From CAZAAW01 sp964483325 (GTDB lineage Bacteria > Pseudomonadota > Alphaproteobacteria > Rhizobiales > Kaistiaceae), in contig CAZAAW010000008.1 of NCBI GenBank assembly GCA_964483325.1, positions 1 through 64,000 on the forward strand: a stretch of DNA of 64,000 nucleotides, read 5' to 3'. The notes beneath the pieces were generated by a model. It saw nothing but the letters and a program-made list of their open reading frames with translations, had not been told where the DNA came from and did no database searches. The position numbers were made by a program, and so were the translations under genes. This document shows, in pieces, positions 52,406-64,000 of this stretch (position 1 is its first letter; the number at the start of each line of letters is the position of its first letter).

Positions 52406-52428
52406 GGCGGGCCTCGTGGAGGCCCGCC
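52406..52428 (+). promoter_or_regulatory. hairpin covering the GNAT ribosome binding site
   Basis: GGCGGGCCTC, loop GTG, GAGGCCCGCC: a 10-bp stem between the aminotransferase stop (52402) and the ATG at 52430. The only Shine-Dalgarno sequence, GGAGG at 52418-52422, lies inside the 3' half of the stem, so the hairpin should block translation of the GNAT gene unless it is opened. It may also weakly terminate the upstream transcript. Confidence 0.6.
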
Positions 52429-52429
52429 C

Positions 52430-52861
52430 ATGACTTGCGAAATAACTTATGAAATCCGCCGTGTGACGGCCGGCGACGCCGCTCTCCTCGATGCCGTCGC
52501 CGATGATGTCTTCGACGAGCCGGTCCAGGCGGGCCGGCTCGCTGCCTATCTGGCCGAGCCCAACCATTTCCTTCTCGTGGCGATCGCCGACGGCGTCGTC
52601 ATCGCCCAGGCGGCGGCGGTCATTCACCGCCATCCCGACAAGCCGACCGAGCTCTATATCGACGAGGTCGGCGTAACGCCGGCCTGGCAACGCCGCGGCG
52701 TCGCCAGCCGCCTGATGACGGCGCTGTTCGACCTCGGCCGCTCGCTTGGCTGCGAGGAAGCCTGGGTCGGCACCGAGGTCGACAACGTCCCGGCGCGCCG
52801 CCTTTACGAGAAATACGGCGCCGACGGCGAGCCGTTCGTGATGTACCTGTACCGGCTCTAG
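52430..52861 (+). CDS. GNAT acetyltransferase, AAC(3)-I-like
   Basis: 143 residues. Motif A is VGVTPAWQRRGVASRLMTAL (about 82-101) with Q-R-R-G-V-A binding acetyl-CoA; RRLYEKYGA near the end is the typical ArgLeuTyr loop. The overall shape is that of aminoglycoside 3-N-acetyltransferase I-type proteins, but the same shape occurs in many unrelated GNATs, so I would not call it a resistance gene. Its ribosome binding site is in a hairpin. Its stop overlaps the CorA-like stop by four bases (CTAG). Confidence 0.83.
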   Translation: MTCEITYEIRRVTAGDAALLDAVADDVFDEPVQAGRLAAYLAEPNHFLLVAIADGVVIAQAAAVIHRHPDKPTELYIDEVGVTPAWQRRGVASRLMTALFDLGRSLGCEEAWVGTEVDNVPARRLYEKYGADGEPFVMYLYRL

Positions 52862-53838
52862 AACCAGCCGCGGCGGCGGAAATAGAGGATCGGCAGCAGC
52901 GCCGACAGGATCATGGCGATAACCGCCAGCGGATAGCCGAAGCTCCAGTGCAGCTCCGGCATGAAATCGAAATTCATGCCGTAGATCGTGCCGATGATCG
53001 TCGGCGGGAAGAACACCACCGAGGCGACGGTCAGGAGGCGGATGACCTCGTTCTGGTCGATCGAGATCAGGCCGAGCGTCGCGTCGAGCAGGAAGGTGAT
53101 CTTGTTCGACAGGAAGGTGAGCTGGTCGGCGAGCGACCGCACGTCGCGGCTCATCAGCTTGATGCGTGAATCCTGCGCCTTGCGGTCGCCGGCCAGCGGC
53201 CGTGCCGCGGCGGCGAATTGCAGCATCCGCTCCATCGTCGTGAGGCTTTCGCGTGCCTTGGAGACGATGTCGCCCTGGAAGCCGAGCTGGCCGATCATCC
53301 GTTCCAGCGAGCGGCGCTTGCGGCTCTTGCGCGCCTGCTTGAAGACGTTGCGGTTGAAGCGGTCGATATGAGCGCCGGACCGCTCGATGACATCGGCGAT
53401 GCGGTCGATGATCGCCTCGTTGAAGCTGAGGAAGATGCCGGCCGCCTCGCTGCAGCCGGCATCCGGCTTGACCGAGCGGGCCAGGAACTGGCGGAAGGCA
53501 ACGAAATCGGCGTAGCGCACCGTGGCGATGCGGTTGCCGGCGATGACGAAGGTAACGGGTGTCAGCGTCGGCTTGCGGGCGTCGACGCCGGCGACGACCG
53601 ACACGGTCATGAAGGTGGCGCCGTCCTCGGTATAGAGGCGGCTGGAGAATTCGATCTCCTGGGCTTCGGCCCGCGTCGGAATGGCGACGCCGAGAAACTG
53701 CTCGGCGACGAGCTCTTCGTCGCGTGTCGGCGACAGCAGGTCGACCCAGCGCACATCCTGCGCGGCGAGGGTTTTTCCATCGGCGGCGGCCTCATGCCAG
53801 ACCGGGCCGGACGGCGTCAGGGTGTAGGCTGTCAGCAT
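52858..53838 (-). CDS. CorA-like magnesium/metal transporter
   Basis: 326 residues. The C-terminus has two membrane helices (about 266-285 and 294-313) separated by the signature YGMNFDFMPELHWSFGYPLA, whose GMN is the selectivity motif of CorA. The cytoplasmic domain is the usual helical funnel (RKSRKRRSLERMIGQLGFQG is the stalk). It forms a pentameric Mg2+ or divalent-cation channel. I prefer ATG 53838 (MLTAYTLTPSGPVW): GGGGAG lies 7 bases upstream; ATG 53853 has no such site. Confidence 0.9.
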   Translation of the reverse strand: MLTAYTLTPSGPVWHEAAADGKTLAAQDVRWVDLLSPTRDEELVAEQFLGVAIPTRAEAQEIEFSSRLYTEDGATFMTVSVVAGVDARKPTLTPVTFVIAGNRIATVRYADFVAFRQFLARSVKPDAGCSEAAGIFLSFNEAIIDRIADVIERSGAHIDRFNRNVFKQARKSRKRRSLERMIGQLGFQGDIVSKARESLTTMERMLQFAAAARPLAGDRKAQDSRIKLMSRDVRSLADQLTFLSNKITFLLDATLGLISIDQNEVIRLLTVASVVFFPPTIIGTIYGMNFDFMPELHWSFGYPLAVIAMILSALLPILYFRRRGWF

Positions 53839-54096
53839 TGGCGGGCTCCCCATCCGCAGGGCGCGGATGTCCGGTCATGGCGTGGCGGAAAGGCTGGCGG
53901 CGCGACGCCCCGGGGCCCGCGCTGCGACCCGACCTAGCGCCGTTTGGCCGCTACCGCAATGCCGTCGGCGGCAGGCCGTAAGGGTGGCGGCTTGTCATCG
54001 CCATCTTTCCCTGAGAGCATCGCTGCAGCAGCCGTGCTTTGCCGCCCGGTTGAGCTTCCGGGCGGGAGCATGGCGCGGCAAAGGGAGACGGTAGCC

Positions 54097-56151
54097 ATGG
54101 GAGAAGACAGCGACAGAGTAACAGGCCCCCGGTGCATTGCATTGGTCGGGCCGTTCAGCAGCGGCAAGACATCCCTGCTCGAGGCTATCCTGGCGCGGTC
54201 CGGGGCGATTGGACGCCAGGGGACGGCGGCTGAGCGCAACATGGTCGGCGACGCCTCGCCGGAGGCGAAGGCGCATCAGATGAGCGTCGAGGTGAACGTC
54301 GCCGAGACGGACTTCATGGGCGATCGGCTGACATTTCTCGATTGCCCCGGTTCCATTGAATACGCTTTCGAATCCGAGGCGATCCTGCCGGCCGTCGATG
54401 TCGCCGTGGTGGTCGCCGAAGCCGATCCGAAGAAGATCCCGGCCCTGCAGATCATTCTCAAGGCCCTGGAAGACCGCGGCGTGCCGCGCATGCTTTTCCT
54501 CAACAAGGTCGACAAGGGCGATATCGCCGTGCGCGGCACGCTGGAGATGCTGCAGCCGGCGAGTGGCGTGCCCATGGTGCTGCGCCATATTCCGACGCGG
54601 CAGGGAGGCGCCATCACCGGCTACATCGACCTCGCGCTGGAGCGGGCCTTCGTCTATCGCGAAAACGCCCCCAGCGAAGTCATCGCCATGAGCGAGGAGG
54701 ACAAGGGGCGGGAAATGGAGGCGCGCTATTCCATGATGGAGCGCCTTGCCGACTATGACGATGCTCTGATGGAGCAGCTCCTGGAAGACATGCAGCCGTC
54801 GCGCGAGGCGATCTTCCGCGACCTCGTCTCCGAGATGCGCCAGGGGCTCATCTGCCCAGTCTTCATCGGCTCGGCAGAGCGCGGCCACGGCGTCGGGCGC
54901 CTTCTCAAGGCCATTCGCCACGAAAGCCCGAACATTGCCTTCACCCGTCGCCGGCTCGGCCTGGAGGCTGCCGCGGACGAAAGCGTCGTGCAGGTCATGA
55001 AGACCTTTCACACCCCGCATGGCGGCAAGATTTCGGTCTCCCGCGTCCTTGCCGGGGCGATCGCCGACGGTGCCGAGCTGACAGGGCCCACCGGCGGCGG
55101 CGGGCGCGTCTCGGGCGTCTTCCAGGTGATGGGGCAGCAGGTCAGCAAGCGCGAGGCGGCGCGCGAGGGCGACACTGTCGGTCTTGGAAAGCTGGAAGGC
55201 GCTGCGACCGGGCAGACGCTGTCGACGGGCCGCACGCCGCCGGCGCAGCTGGTGCGGCTGGAGGCGCCCGATCCGGTGCTGGGCTATGCCGTCGCCGCCG
55301 CCGACCGCAAGGACGATGCGCGGCTGTCGGCGGCCCTGACGAAGATCCTCGAGGAGGATCCGTCGCTGCGCCTGACGCATGTCGCCGAAACCGGCGAGAC
55401 CGTGCTGGAAGGGCAGGGCGAGATGCAGCTGCGCGTGGCGCTCGAGCGCCTCACCGGCCGCTACGGCGTCGACGTGCGCACCAGCGACGCCTCGATCCCC
55501 TATCGCGAAACGATCCGCGGCCAGGCGACGATCCGCGGCCGCCACAAGAAGCAGTCCGGCGGCCACGGCCAGTTCGGCGACGTGGTGCTGGAGATCAAGC
55601 CGGCGAACCGCGGCAACGGTTTCGCTTTCGCCGACCGCATCACCGGTGGCGTCGTGCCGCGGCAGTACATCGCGTCGGTGGAGGGCGGCGTGCAGGACTA
55701 CCTGCAGCGCGGGCCGCTCGGCTTCAACGTCGTGGATGTCGATGTCTGCCTGGTCGACGGCTCGTATCACACCGTCGATTCGTCGGACATGGCATTCCGG
55801 ATGGCGGCGCAGATCGCCATGCGCGAGGGCATGGCGCAGTGCCATCCGGTGCTGCTGGAGCCGATCCTGCATGTCGATGTCGCGGTTCCGTCCGAGGCGA
55901 CGGCGCGGGTGAACGGCATCGTCTCGCAGCGGCGCGGCCAGATCCTCGGCTACGACGCGCGGCCGGGCTGGCCGGGCTGGGATGTCGTGGAGGCGCTGAT
56001 CCCGGAAGCCGAGATGCGCGGCCTCATCGTCGAGCTGCGGTCGGCAACCTCGGGCGTCGGCACCTTCCGGACGCGTTTCGACCATCTGTCGGAACTGACC
56101 GGCCGTCTCGCCGACCAGGTGATCGCGCGGTCCGGCGCCCAGGCGGCCTGA
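54097..56151 (+). CDS. elongation factor G-like GTPase
   Basis: 684 residues with EF-G domain order. G1 is GPFSSGKTSL, G3 DCPGSIE (DTPG in true EF-G), G4 NKVDKG. The switch I region reads KAHQMSVEVN, where canonical factors have RGITI, so the invariant threonine is replaced by methionine-serine. Domain IV includes HKKQSGGHGQFGDVVLEIKP and ends RFDHLSELTGRLAD. Family members are annotated as EF-G 2 or ribosome-recycling-type factors; the role here is open. GGGAGACGG precedes ATG 54097. A leftward terminator stands just beyond the stop. Confidence 0.9.
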   Translation: MGEDSDRVTGPRCIALVGPFSSGKTSLLEAILARSGAIGRQGTAAERNMVGDASPEAKAHQMSVEVNVAETDFMGDRLTFLDCPGSIEYAFESEAILPAVDVAVVVAEADPKKIPALQIILKALEDRGVPRMLFLNKVDKGDIAVRGTLEMLQPASGVPMVLRHIPTRQGGAITGYIDLALERAFVYRENAPSEVIAMSEEDKGREMEARYSMMERLADYDDALMEQLLEDMQPSREAIFRDLVSEMRQGLICPVFIGSAERGHGVGRLLKAIRHESPNIAFTRRRLGLEAAADESVVQVMKTFHTPHGGKISVSRVLAGAIADGAELTGPTGGGGRVSGVFQVMGQQVSKREAAREGDTVGLGKLEGAATGQTLSTGRTPPAQLVRLEAPDPVLGYAVAAADRKDDARLSAALTKILEEDPSLRLTHVAETGETVLEGQGEMQLRVALERLTGRYGVDVRTSDASIPYRETIRGQATIRGRHKKQSGGHGQFGDVVLEIKPANRGNGFAFADRITGGVVPRQYIASVEGGVQDYLQRGPLGFNVVDVDVCLVDGSYHTVDSSDMAFRMAAQIAMREGMAQCHPVLLEPILHVDVAVPSEATARVNGIVSQRRGQILGYDARPGWPGWDVVEALIPEAEMRGLIVELRSATSGVGTFRTRFDHLSELTGRLADQVIARSGAQAA

Positions 56152-56181
56152 CTGCTCCGGGAGCCTGCGGACAAAGAAAAA

Positions 56182-56202
56182 GCCGGGCAGATCCTGCCCG
56201 GC
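56182..56202 (-). terminator. leftward intrinsic terminator
   Basis: GCCGGGCAG, loop ATC, CTGCCCGGC: a perfect 9-bp stem. On the minus strand the stem is followed by UUUUUCUUUGUCC (AAAAA lies immediately left of it on the plus strand). It therefore ends leftward transcription, most simply that of the LysR gene ending 200 bases to its right; it may also work for the rightward EF-G-like gene. Confidence 0.85.
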
Positions 56203-56402
56203 AGGTGGGGCATGGCCGGTCGTCCTGCGCGCACCGGAAGCGACCTTTGCCCTTGGGGAGGAAGGACACGAATCGGTACAAACAGCAGCCCCAAGGCCAA
56301 TCCTGCGCCATGCCCGCAATGCGTGCAATTGCAGCGGTGCAACAGTTTTCTAGATTTGCATTGTTATTGTTCGTGAGCGAACAAGTCACACAGCCGCGGC
56401 TG

Positions 56403-57293
56403 TCAGAACTGCCAAGTCTGAGCTTTCTCGATGAGGAAGTTGCGGAAAGCATTGACCCTTGCCGAGTTCTTCAGCTCTGCGGGATAGGTGAAGAAGGTCG
56501 AGAAGGTCGGCACCTGCACTTCGGGCAGGAGCTGGACGAGACCGGAATCCTGTTCCTTCAGGTAGTCGGGAAGGAAGGCGATGCCGACGCCCTGCTCGAC
56601 CGCCGAGCGGATGGCGTAGATGTTGTTGATGCGCAGGACCGGCTCGCGCGGGCTGGCCGACGGCCGGCCGGCCACTTCCAGCCAGTTGACGTCCTTGATG
56701 TTGCTCGGGATCGGCAGGCCGTAGCTGACGATGCGGTGCTGGTCGAGATCGTCGATGGATTGCGGCGCGCCGAAGCGCTCGAGGTAACTCGGCGCCGCAT
56801 AGACATGATAGTGCACCGTGAACAGCCGGCGCTGGATGAGGTCCGGCTGCACCGGCTGGCGCATGCGGACCGCGACGTCCGCCTGGCGCATCGACAGGTC
56901 GAGCTCCTCGTCGTCGAGGATGAGCTGCAGGCGCATGTCCGGATGGAGGTCGAGGAATTCCTCCATGCGCCGCGTCAGCCAGGTGGAGCCGATGCCGACC
57001 GTCGTCGTCACGCGCAGAAGCCCGCTGGGCTTTTCGCGCGTGTCGGTCAGGCGGGTCTTCGCCTGCTCCAGCTGGGTCATCACCTCGATGGCCGTGCGGT
57101 AGAGGATTTCACCCTGCTCGGTCAGCACCAGGCCGCGGGCGTGGCGCAGGAACAGCGCCACGCCGAGCTCCTGCTCCAACGCGCCGACCTGGCGGCTCAC
57201 CGCCGACTGGCTCATCTGGAGCTGTTCGCCGGCATGGGTGAAGGACCCGGCCTGCGCGGCAGCGTGGAAGATACGAAGCTTGTCCCAATCCAT
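56403..57293 (-). CDS. lsrB: LysR-type regulator, LsrB/VtlR-like
   Basis: 296 residues. N-terminal winged helix-turn-helix (LRIFHAAAQAGSFTHAGEQL, MSQSAVSRQVGALEQELGVA) and a LysR substrate domain (LRVTTTVGIGSTWLTRRMEE onward; INNIYAIRSAVEQGVGIAFL). Gene order beside trxB and length match LsrB of Sinorhizobium/Agrobacterium and VtlR of Brucella, which control oxidative-stress, lipopolysaccharide and small-RNA genes. I count no cysteine in this protein, whereas LsrB of Sinorhizobium is reported to use several for redox sensing. Symbol given for family resemblance only. Confidence 0.85.
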   Translation of the reverse strand: MDWDKLRIFHAAAQAGSFTHAGEQLQMSQSAVSRQVGALEQELGVALFLRHARGLVLTEQGEILYRTAIEVMTQLEQAKTRLTDTREKPSGLLRVTTTVGIGSTWLTRRMEEFLDLHPDMRLQLILDDEELDLSMRQADVAVRMRQPVQPDLIQRRLFTVHYHVYAAPSYLERFGAPQSIDDLDQHRIVSYGLPIPSNIKDVNWLEVAGRPSASPREPVLRINNIYAIRSAVEQGVGIAFLPDYLKEQDSGLVQLLPEVQVPTFSTFFTYPAELKNSARVNAFRNFLIEKAQTWQF

Positions 57294-57396
57294 AGGAGCT
57301 CCGGGAGGTTCTCTCGGGACAGCCGGCGGCTTGGCGAACCGGCTGTGACGGTGGGGCAGGGATCGTCCTTGCGGGCCGCCGGCTTGCCGGCGGAGA

Positions 57397-58353
57397 CTAT
57401 TCCGCGGCTTCGCTGGTGATTTCGCCGGCTGCCAGGTAGCGCTCCGCCTCCAGCGCCGCCATACAGCCCATTCCCGCCGCTGTCACGGCCTGGCGGTATT
57501 TGTCGTCGGTGACGTCGCCGGCCGCGAAGACGCCCGCAACGCTGGTCGCCGTCGAATCCGGCGCGGTCCAGATATAGCCGGAGGGCTTCAGCCGCACCTG
57601 GCTGCCGAAGACCTCGGTCGCCGGCGCGTGGCCGATCGCGACGAAGACGCCGTCTGTCGCGTAGTCGGTCTCCTCGCCGGTGACGAGGTTGCGCAGCTTG
57701 ACCCCGGTCACCGAGCGCGGAAAGCCGGACGAGCCGACGACCTCGTCGACGACGGTGTTCCACATCACCTCGATCTTCGGATTGGCGAGCAGGCGGTCCT
57801 GCAGGATCCGCTCGGCGCGCAGGTGATCGCGGCGATGCACCAGCACCACCTTGGATGCGAAGCGGCTCAGATACATCGCATCCTCGACGGCGGTGTTGCC
57901 GCCGCCGACGACGATGACCTTGCGGTCGCGGAAGAAGAAGCCGTCGCAAGTGGCGCAGGCGGAAACGCCGAATCCCTTGAACTGCTCCTCGGACGGCAGG
58001 CCCAGCCATTTCGCCTGCGCGCCGGTGGCGATGATCAGTGTGTCGGCGGTGTAGACGGTGCCGGAATCGCCGGTGAGCCGGAACGGCCGCGTCTTGAGGT
58101 CGGCCGCAACGATGTGGTCCTGCACAAATCTGGTGCCGACATGCGCCGCCTGGGCCTGCATCTGCTCCATCAGCCAGGGGCCCTGGATGACATCGGCGAA
58201 GCCGGGATAATTCTCGACGTCGGTGGTGACGGTGAGCTGGCCGCCCTGCTGCACGCCGGCGATCAGCACCGGCTCCAGCATGGCACGCGCCGCGTAGATG
58301 GCTGCCGTGTAGCCGGCCGGCCCGGAGCCGACGATGAGGACCTTGGCATGCAT
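57397..58353 (-). CDS. trxB: thioredoxin-disulphide reductase
   Basis: 318 residues. FAD-binding GSGPAGYTAAIYAARA at the N-terminus, the redox-active CATC (C133, C136) in SACATCDGFFFRDRK, NADPH-binding VVGGGNTAVEDAMY and GVFAAGDVTDDKYRQAVTAA at the end. It passes electrons from NADPH to thioredoxin in the cytoplasm. The start ATG 58353 (MHAKVLIVGSGPAG) is the family start. It lies 103 bases from the LysR gene, on the same strand; cotranscription is possible. Confidence 0.97.
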   Translation of the reverse strand: MHAKVLIVGSGPAGYTAAIYAARAMLEPVLIAGVQQGGQLTVTTDVENYPGFADVIQGPWLMEQMQAQAAHVGTRFVQDHIVAADLKTRPFRLTGDSGTVYTADTLIIATGAQAKWLGLPSEEQFKGFGVSACATCDGFFFRDRKVIVVGGGNTAVEDAMYLSRFASKVVLVHRRDHLRAERILQDRLLANPKIEVMWNTVVDEVVGSSGFPRSVTGVKLRNLVTGEETDYATDGVFVAIGHAPATEVFGSQVRLKPSGYIWTAPDSTATSVAGVFAAGDVTDDKYRQAVTAAGMGCMAALEAERYLAAGEITSEAAE

Positions 58354-58496
58354 GACGAAGGCTTTCCGCAAGGGGGCTGGACAAGGAAGAATGGCCTCGC
58401 CGGGCCCCGCCCGGCAAGCCATACATGCCCTAAATGTAGGGGTTCGGCGCTATGCCGATCAAGAAGCAGCGGCTGCGGTGAAAAAACCGCCGCGCC

Positions 58497-58976
58497 TCAG
58501 CCCCGGTAGGCGACCTTCAGGATCTCGTAGGAGCGCGAGCCGCCCGGCGCCGTCACCTCGACGGTATCGCCCTTGCTCTTGCCGATCAGCGCCCGGGCGA
58601 TCGGCGAGGAGATGGAGATGCGGCCCTCGCGGACGTCGGCCTCGGTGTCGCCGACGATCTGGTAGACCTTCTCCTCGTCGGTATCCTCGTCGACCAGGGT
58701 CACCGTGGCGCCGAACTTGATCGAGGTGCCCGACAGCTTGGAAACGTCGATGATTTCGGCGCGGGACAGCATGTCCTCGAGCTCGGCAATGCGGCCTTCA
58801 TTGTGGCTCTGCTGCTCCTTGGCAGCATGATATTCCGCGTTTTCCGACAGATCACCGTGCGAGCGCGCCTCGGCGATCGCCTCGATGATGCGCGGACGCT
58901 CCTCGCCGGTGCGCCGCTTCAGTTCCGTTTCCAGTGCCGCATATCCGTTTGCGGTCATTGGAATCTTGTCGATCAT
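58497..58976 (-). CDS. greA: transcription elongation factor GreA
   Basis: 159 residues. The N-terminal coiled coil carries RIIEAIAEARSHGDLSENAE (the acidic tip D-x-x-E-N-A-E enters the RNA polymerase channel) and the C-terminal FKBP-like domain ends with GSRSYEILKVAYRG. It stimulates RNA cleavage by backtracked polymerase. AAAGG lies 7 bases before ATG 58976; the GTG at 58991 is less likely. Confidence 0.96.
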   Translation of the reverse strand: MIDKIPMTANGYAALETELKRRTGEERPRIIEAIAEARSHGDLSENAEYHAAKEQQSHNEGRIAELEDMLSRAEIIDVSKLSGTSIKFGATVTLVDEDTDEEKVYQIVGDTEADVREGRISISSPIARALIGKSKGDTVEVTAPGGSRSYEILKVAYRG

Positions 58977-59054
58977 CGCGGAACCTTTCACTCCCGGCGC
59001 CGCCGGCGCCGCAATAGAACGGTAACCCGCGGCGGCGCCGCAGGCAGTTTTCCC

Positions 59055-62546
<3,492 letters not shown>

Positions 62547-62689
62547 TACGGCTCGTGTGTCGCACAAAACCCCGGCGCGGCGGTCCGCCCCGGGGCTTGA
62601 CAGGGATGAAGGCAGGCGTTCGGCCGGCTTATAGGCGAAAAGCCAGGAAGCGTGAACCCCACGGTGCGTGGGACGGACGAACGCTCCGC

Positions 62690-63931
62690 TCAGCCGGCCG
62701 CGGCGGCGCGGTTCGGCCGGGGCATCAACTGCTTGAGATCGAAGCTCTCGTCGGCCGCCTGTTCCGGGGTCGGCAGGGTGCCGCCTGCTTCCAGCACCCG
62801 GCGGCCGAGCATGTGGTCGGCGCCGCGGTTGACCGAATCGATGGCGACGAGGCGGTCGCCGGCGAACTGGAAGACCGAGAAATGCCCGTCTTCGGGGCGG
62901 CCGCGCAGCACCCGCCGCGTCGCCGGCGCCGCCAGCCCGACCATCTGCAGCTTGACGTCCTGCTGGTCGGACCAGAACCACGGCACCGACTGGTAGGGCG
63001 TGCCGCGGCCGGTGATGACGCGCGACACCGCCTTCGCCTGGTCGACGGCGTTCTGCACCGACTCCAGCCGGATATGGCGGCCGAGCGCCACCTCCGGATA
63101 GGACACGACGTCGCCGATGGCGAAAATGTCCGGCACCGAGGTGCGCAGGAACTGGTCGACGACGATGCCGTTGTCGACCGCCGCGCCGATCGACTGCGCC
63201 AGCTCGACATTCGGCACGACGCCGATGCCGATGACGACGATATCGGCGGGTAGGGTCTTTCCCGCCGCCACGACGCCGGCGACACGGCCATTGTCGCCGA
63301 TGATCGATTCCAGCGGCGTGTCGAGGAGCACCGTCGTTCCCCAGCCGCGATGCAGGTCGAGGAAGTGGCTCGATATTTCCGGCGTGACGGCACGGCCCAT
63401 CAGGCGGTCGGCCGCCTCCAGCACCGTCACCTCGCGGCCGAGCTGGCGCGCCGTGGCGGCGATCTCCAGGCCGATGAAGCCGCCGCCCACAACGACGATG
63501 GAACGCGCGGCAAGGAAGCCGTCATGCAGCCGGCGGGCATCGGCGGCGTCGCGCAGGAAATAGATGCCTTCGAGCTCGATGCCCGGCACGCGCGGAATGC
63601 GCGGCCGGGTGCCGGTCGCGATGATCAGCTGGTCGAAGGGAAGAGTGCTGCCGTCATCGAGCGCAACCGTCTTGCCCTCGCGGTCGATGGCTGTGGCGCG
63701 GGTGGCGAGGCGCAAGGCGATGTCGTGCTTGTTGTAGAACGCTGCCGGGCGCAGCTCCTGAAGGCCGCGCTCGGGCTCCTTCAGGTAGGTCTTCGACAGC
63801 GGCGGCCGCTGGTAGGGGATGTCCGGCTCGGCGGTCAGCAGGGTGAGCGGGCCTTCGTAGCCGTCGCCGCGGAGGCTCGCCGCCGCCTGCGAGCCGCCGT
63901 GGCCGCCGCCGATGATGACGATGCCGCTCAT
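62690..63931 (-). CDS. NAD(P)/FAD-dependent ferredoxin reductase-type oxidoreductase
   Basis: 413 residues. Two Rossmann motifs: IVIIGGGHGGSQAAASLRGD for FAD at the start, and IVVVGGGFIGLEIAATARQL for NAD(P)H (about 144-163). PDIPYQRPPLSKTYL and PDIFAIGDVVSYPEVALGRH are typical of putidaredoxin/rhodocoxin reductases, and WFWSDQQDVKLQMVGLA is in the C-terminal domain. It should pass electrons from NAD(P)H to a small ferredoxin for a cytochrome P450 or dioxygenase, but no partner gene is visible. The only gene in this stretch; upstream about 70 bases reach the window edge. Confidence 0.88.
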   Translation of the reverse strand: MSGIVIIGGGHGGSQAAASLRGDGYEGPLTLLTAEPDIPYQRPPLSKTYLKEPERGLQELRPAAFYNKHDIALRLATRATAIDREGKTVALDDGSTLPFDQLIIATGTRPRIPRVPGIELEGIYFLRDAADARRLHDGFLAARSIVVVGGGFIGLEIAATARQLGREVTVLEAADRLMGRAVTPEISSHFLDLHRGWGTTVLLDTPLESIIGDNGRVAGVVAAGKTLPADIVVIGIGVVPNVELAQSIGAAVDNGIVVDQFLRTSVPDIFAIGDVVSYPEVALGRHIRLESVQNAVDQAKAVSRVITGRGTPYQSVPWFWSDQQDVKLQMVGLAAPATRRVLRGRPEDGHFSVFQFAGDRLVAIDSVNRGADHMLGRRVLEAGGTLPTPEQAADESFDLKQLMPRPNRAAAAG

Positions 63932-64000
63932 GCGTGCGCTCCACAGGCGCGATGGCGGGCGATGGGTGTTGGCATCCGATCAACTCCGGTCTGGGGCGAG

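Noticed and set aside
52430..52861. Aminoglycoside resistance gene
   Set aside because: The GNAT shape is similar to AAC(3)-I, but chromosomal GNATs of this kind are common and mostly unrelated to resistance.

Overview
This window is ordinary chromosomal DNA of a GC-rich alphaproteobacterium, most likely from the order Hyphomicrobiales (Rhizobiales). The evidence is family content and gene order as I recall them from that order: petABC close to apt; prs, rplY, pth and ychF in a row; a LysR regulator of the LsrB/VtlR type beside trxB; a UvrB with a long basic N-terminal extension; a MarR-OmpR-histidine kinase block beside ilvE; and DUF768-, UbiK- and YbjN-type small proteins. I see no rRNA, tRNA, CRISPR array, transposase or prophage. 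The gene complement implies aerobic respiration through a cytochrome bc1 complex, oxygen-dependent haem synthesis (HemF), molybdate uptake and cobalamin-regulated outer-membrane transport.

Layout. 0-2.2 kb: a metallophosphoesterase fragment, a Nudix protein, a small secreted protein and an acetyltransferase. 2.2-9.1 kb: a leftward operon MoxR ATPase > DUF58 > BatA/DUF4159 > VWA membrane protein. 9.3-12.2 kb: CoA pyrophosphatase, a small membrane protein, CCA-adding enzyme and a fatty-acid-hydroxylase-family protein. 12.2-19.7 kb: hemF (leftward), an ABC exporter, then petA-petB-petC, two unrecognised genes and apt. 19.8-24.5 kb: GST, a small secreted protein, ychF (leftward), and a cobalamin riboswitch driving a BtuB-like receptor, followed by palindromic repeats. 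24.5-31.2 kb: mostly leftward housekeeping genes (pth, rplY, prs, a lipoprotein, pgeF, midA-like, lgt, DUF768). 31.3-34.4 kb: ubiK, ybjN-like, proC, TetR, csaA. 34.4-38.4 kb: leftward marR-ompR-envZ-like regulators opposite ilvE. 38.5-47.9 kb: two cold-shock genes bracket a block of exported proteins (two SH3 proteins, a TPR protein, LprI-like, RlpA-like, a dienelactone-hydrolase-like enzyme) around uvrB. 47.9-51 kb: modE-modA-modB-modC (leftward). 51-56 kb: aspartate aminotransferase, GNAT, CorA-like, EF-G-like GTPase. 56-64 kb: lsrB-like, trxB, greA, carB and an FAD-dependent reductase, all leftward.

No obviously new defence or mobile system is present. The observations most worth a second look are small-scale: two copies of a double-hairpin intergenic repeat; matching hairpins at the same distance upstream of both csp genes; a duplicated AYMAFNR motif in the cytoplasmic tail of the EnvZ-like kinase; an in-frame 15-bp triplication in proC; two unrecognised translationally linked genes between petC and apt; a MoxR operon with one degenerate and two intact VWA metal sites; a cysteine-free LsrB-like regulator; and a hairpin that buries the ribosome binding site of an acetyltransferase gene. 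All functional calls come from reading translated sequence; no database search was run.
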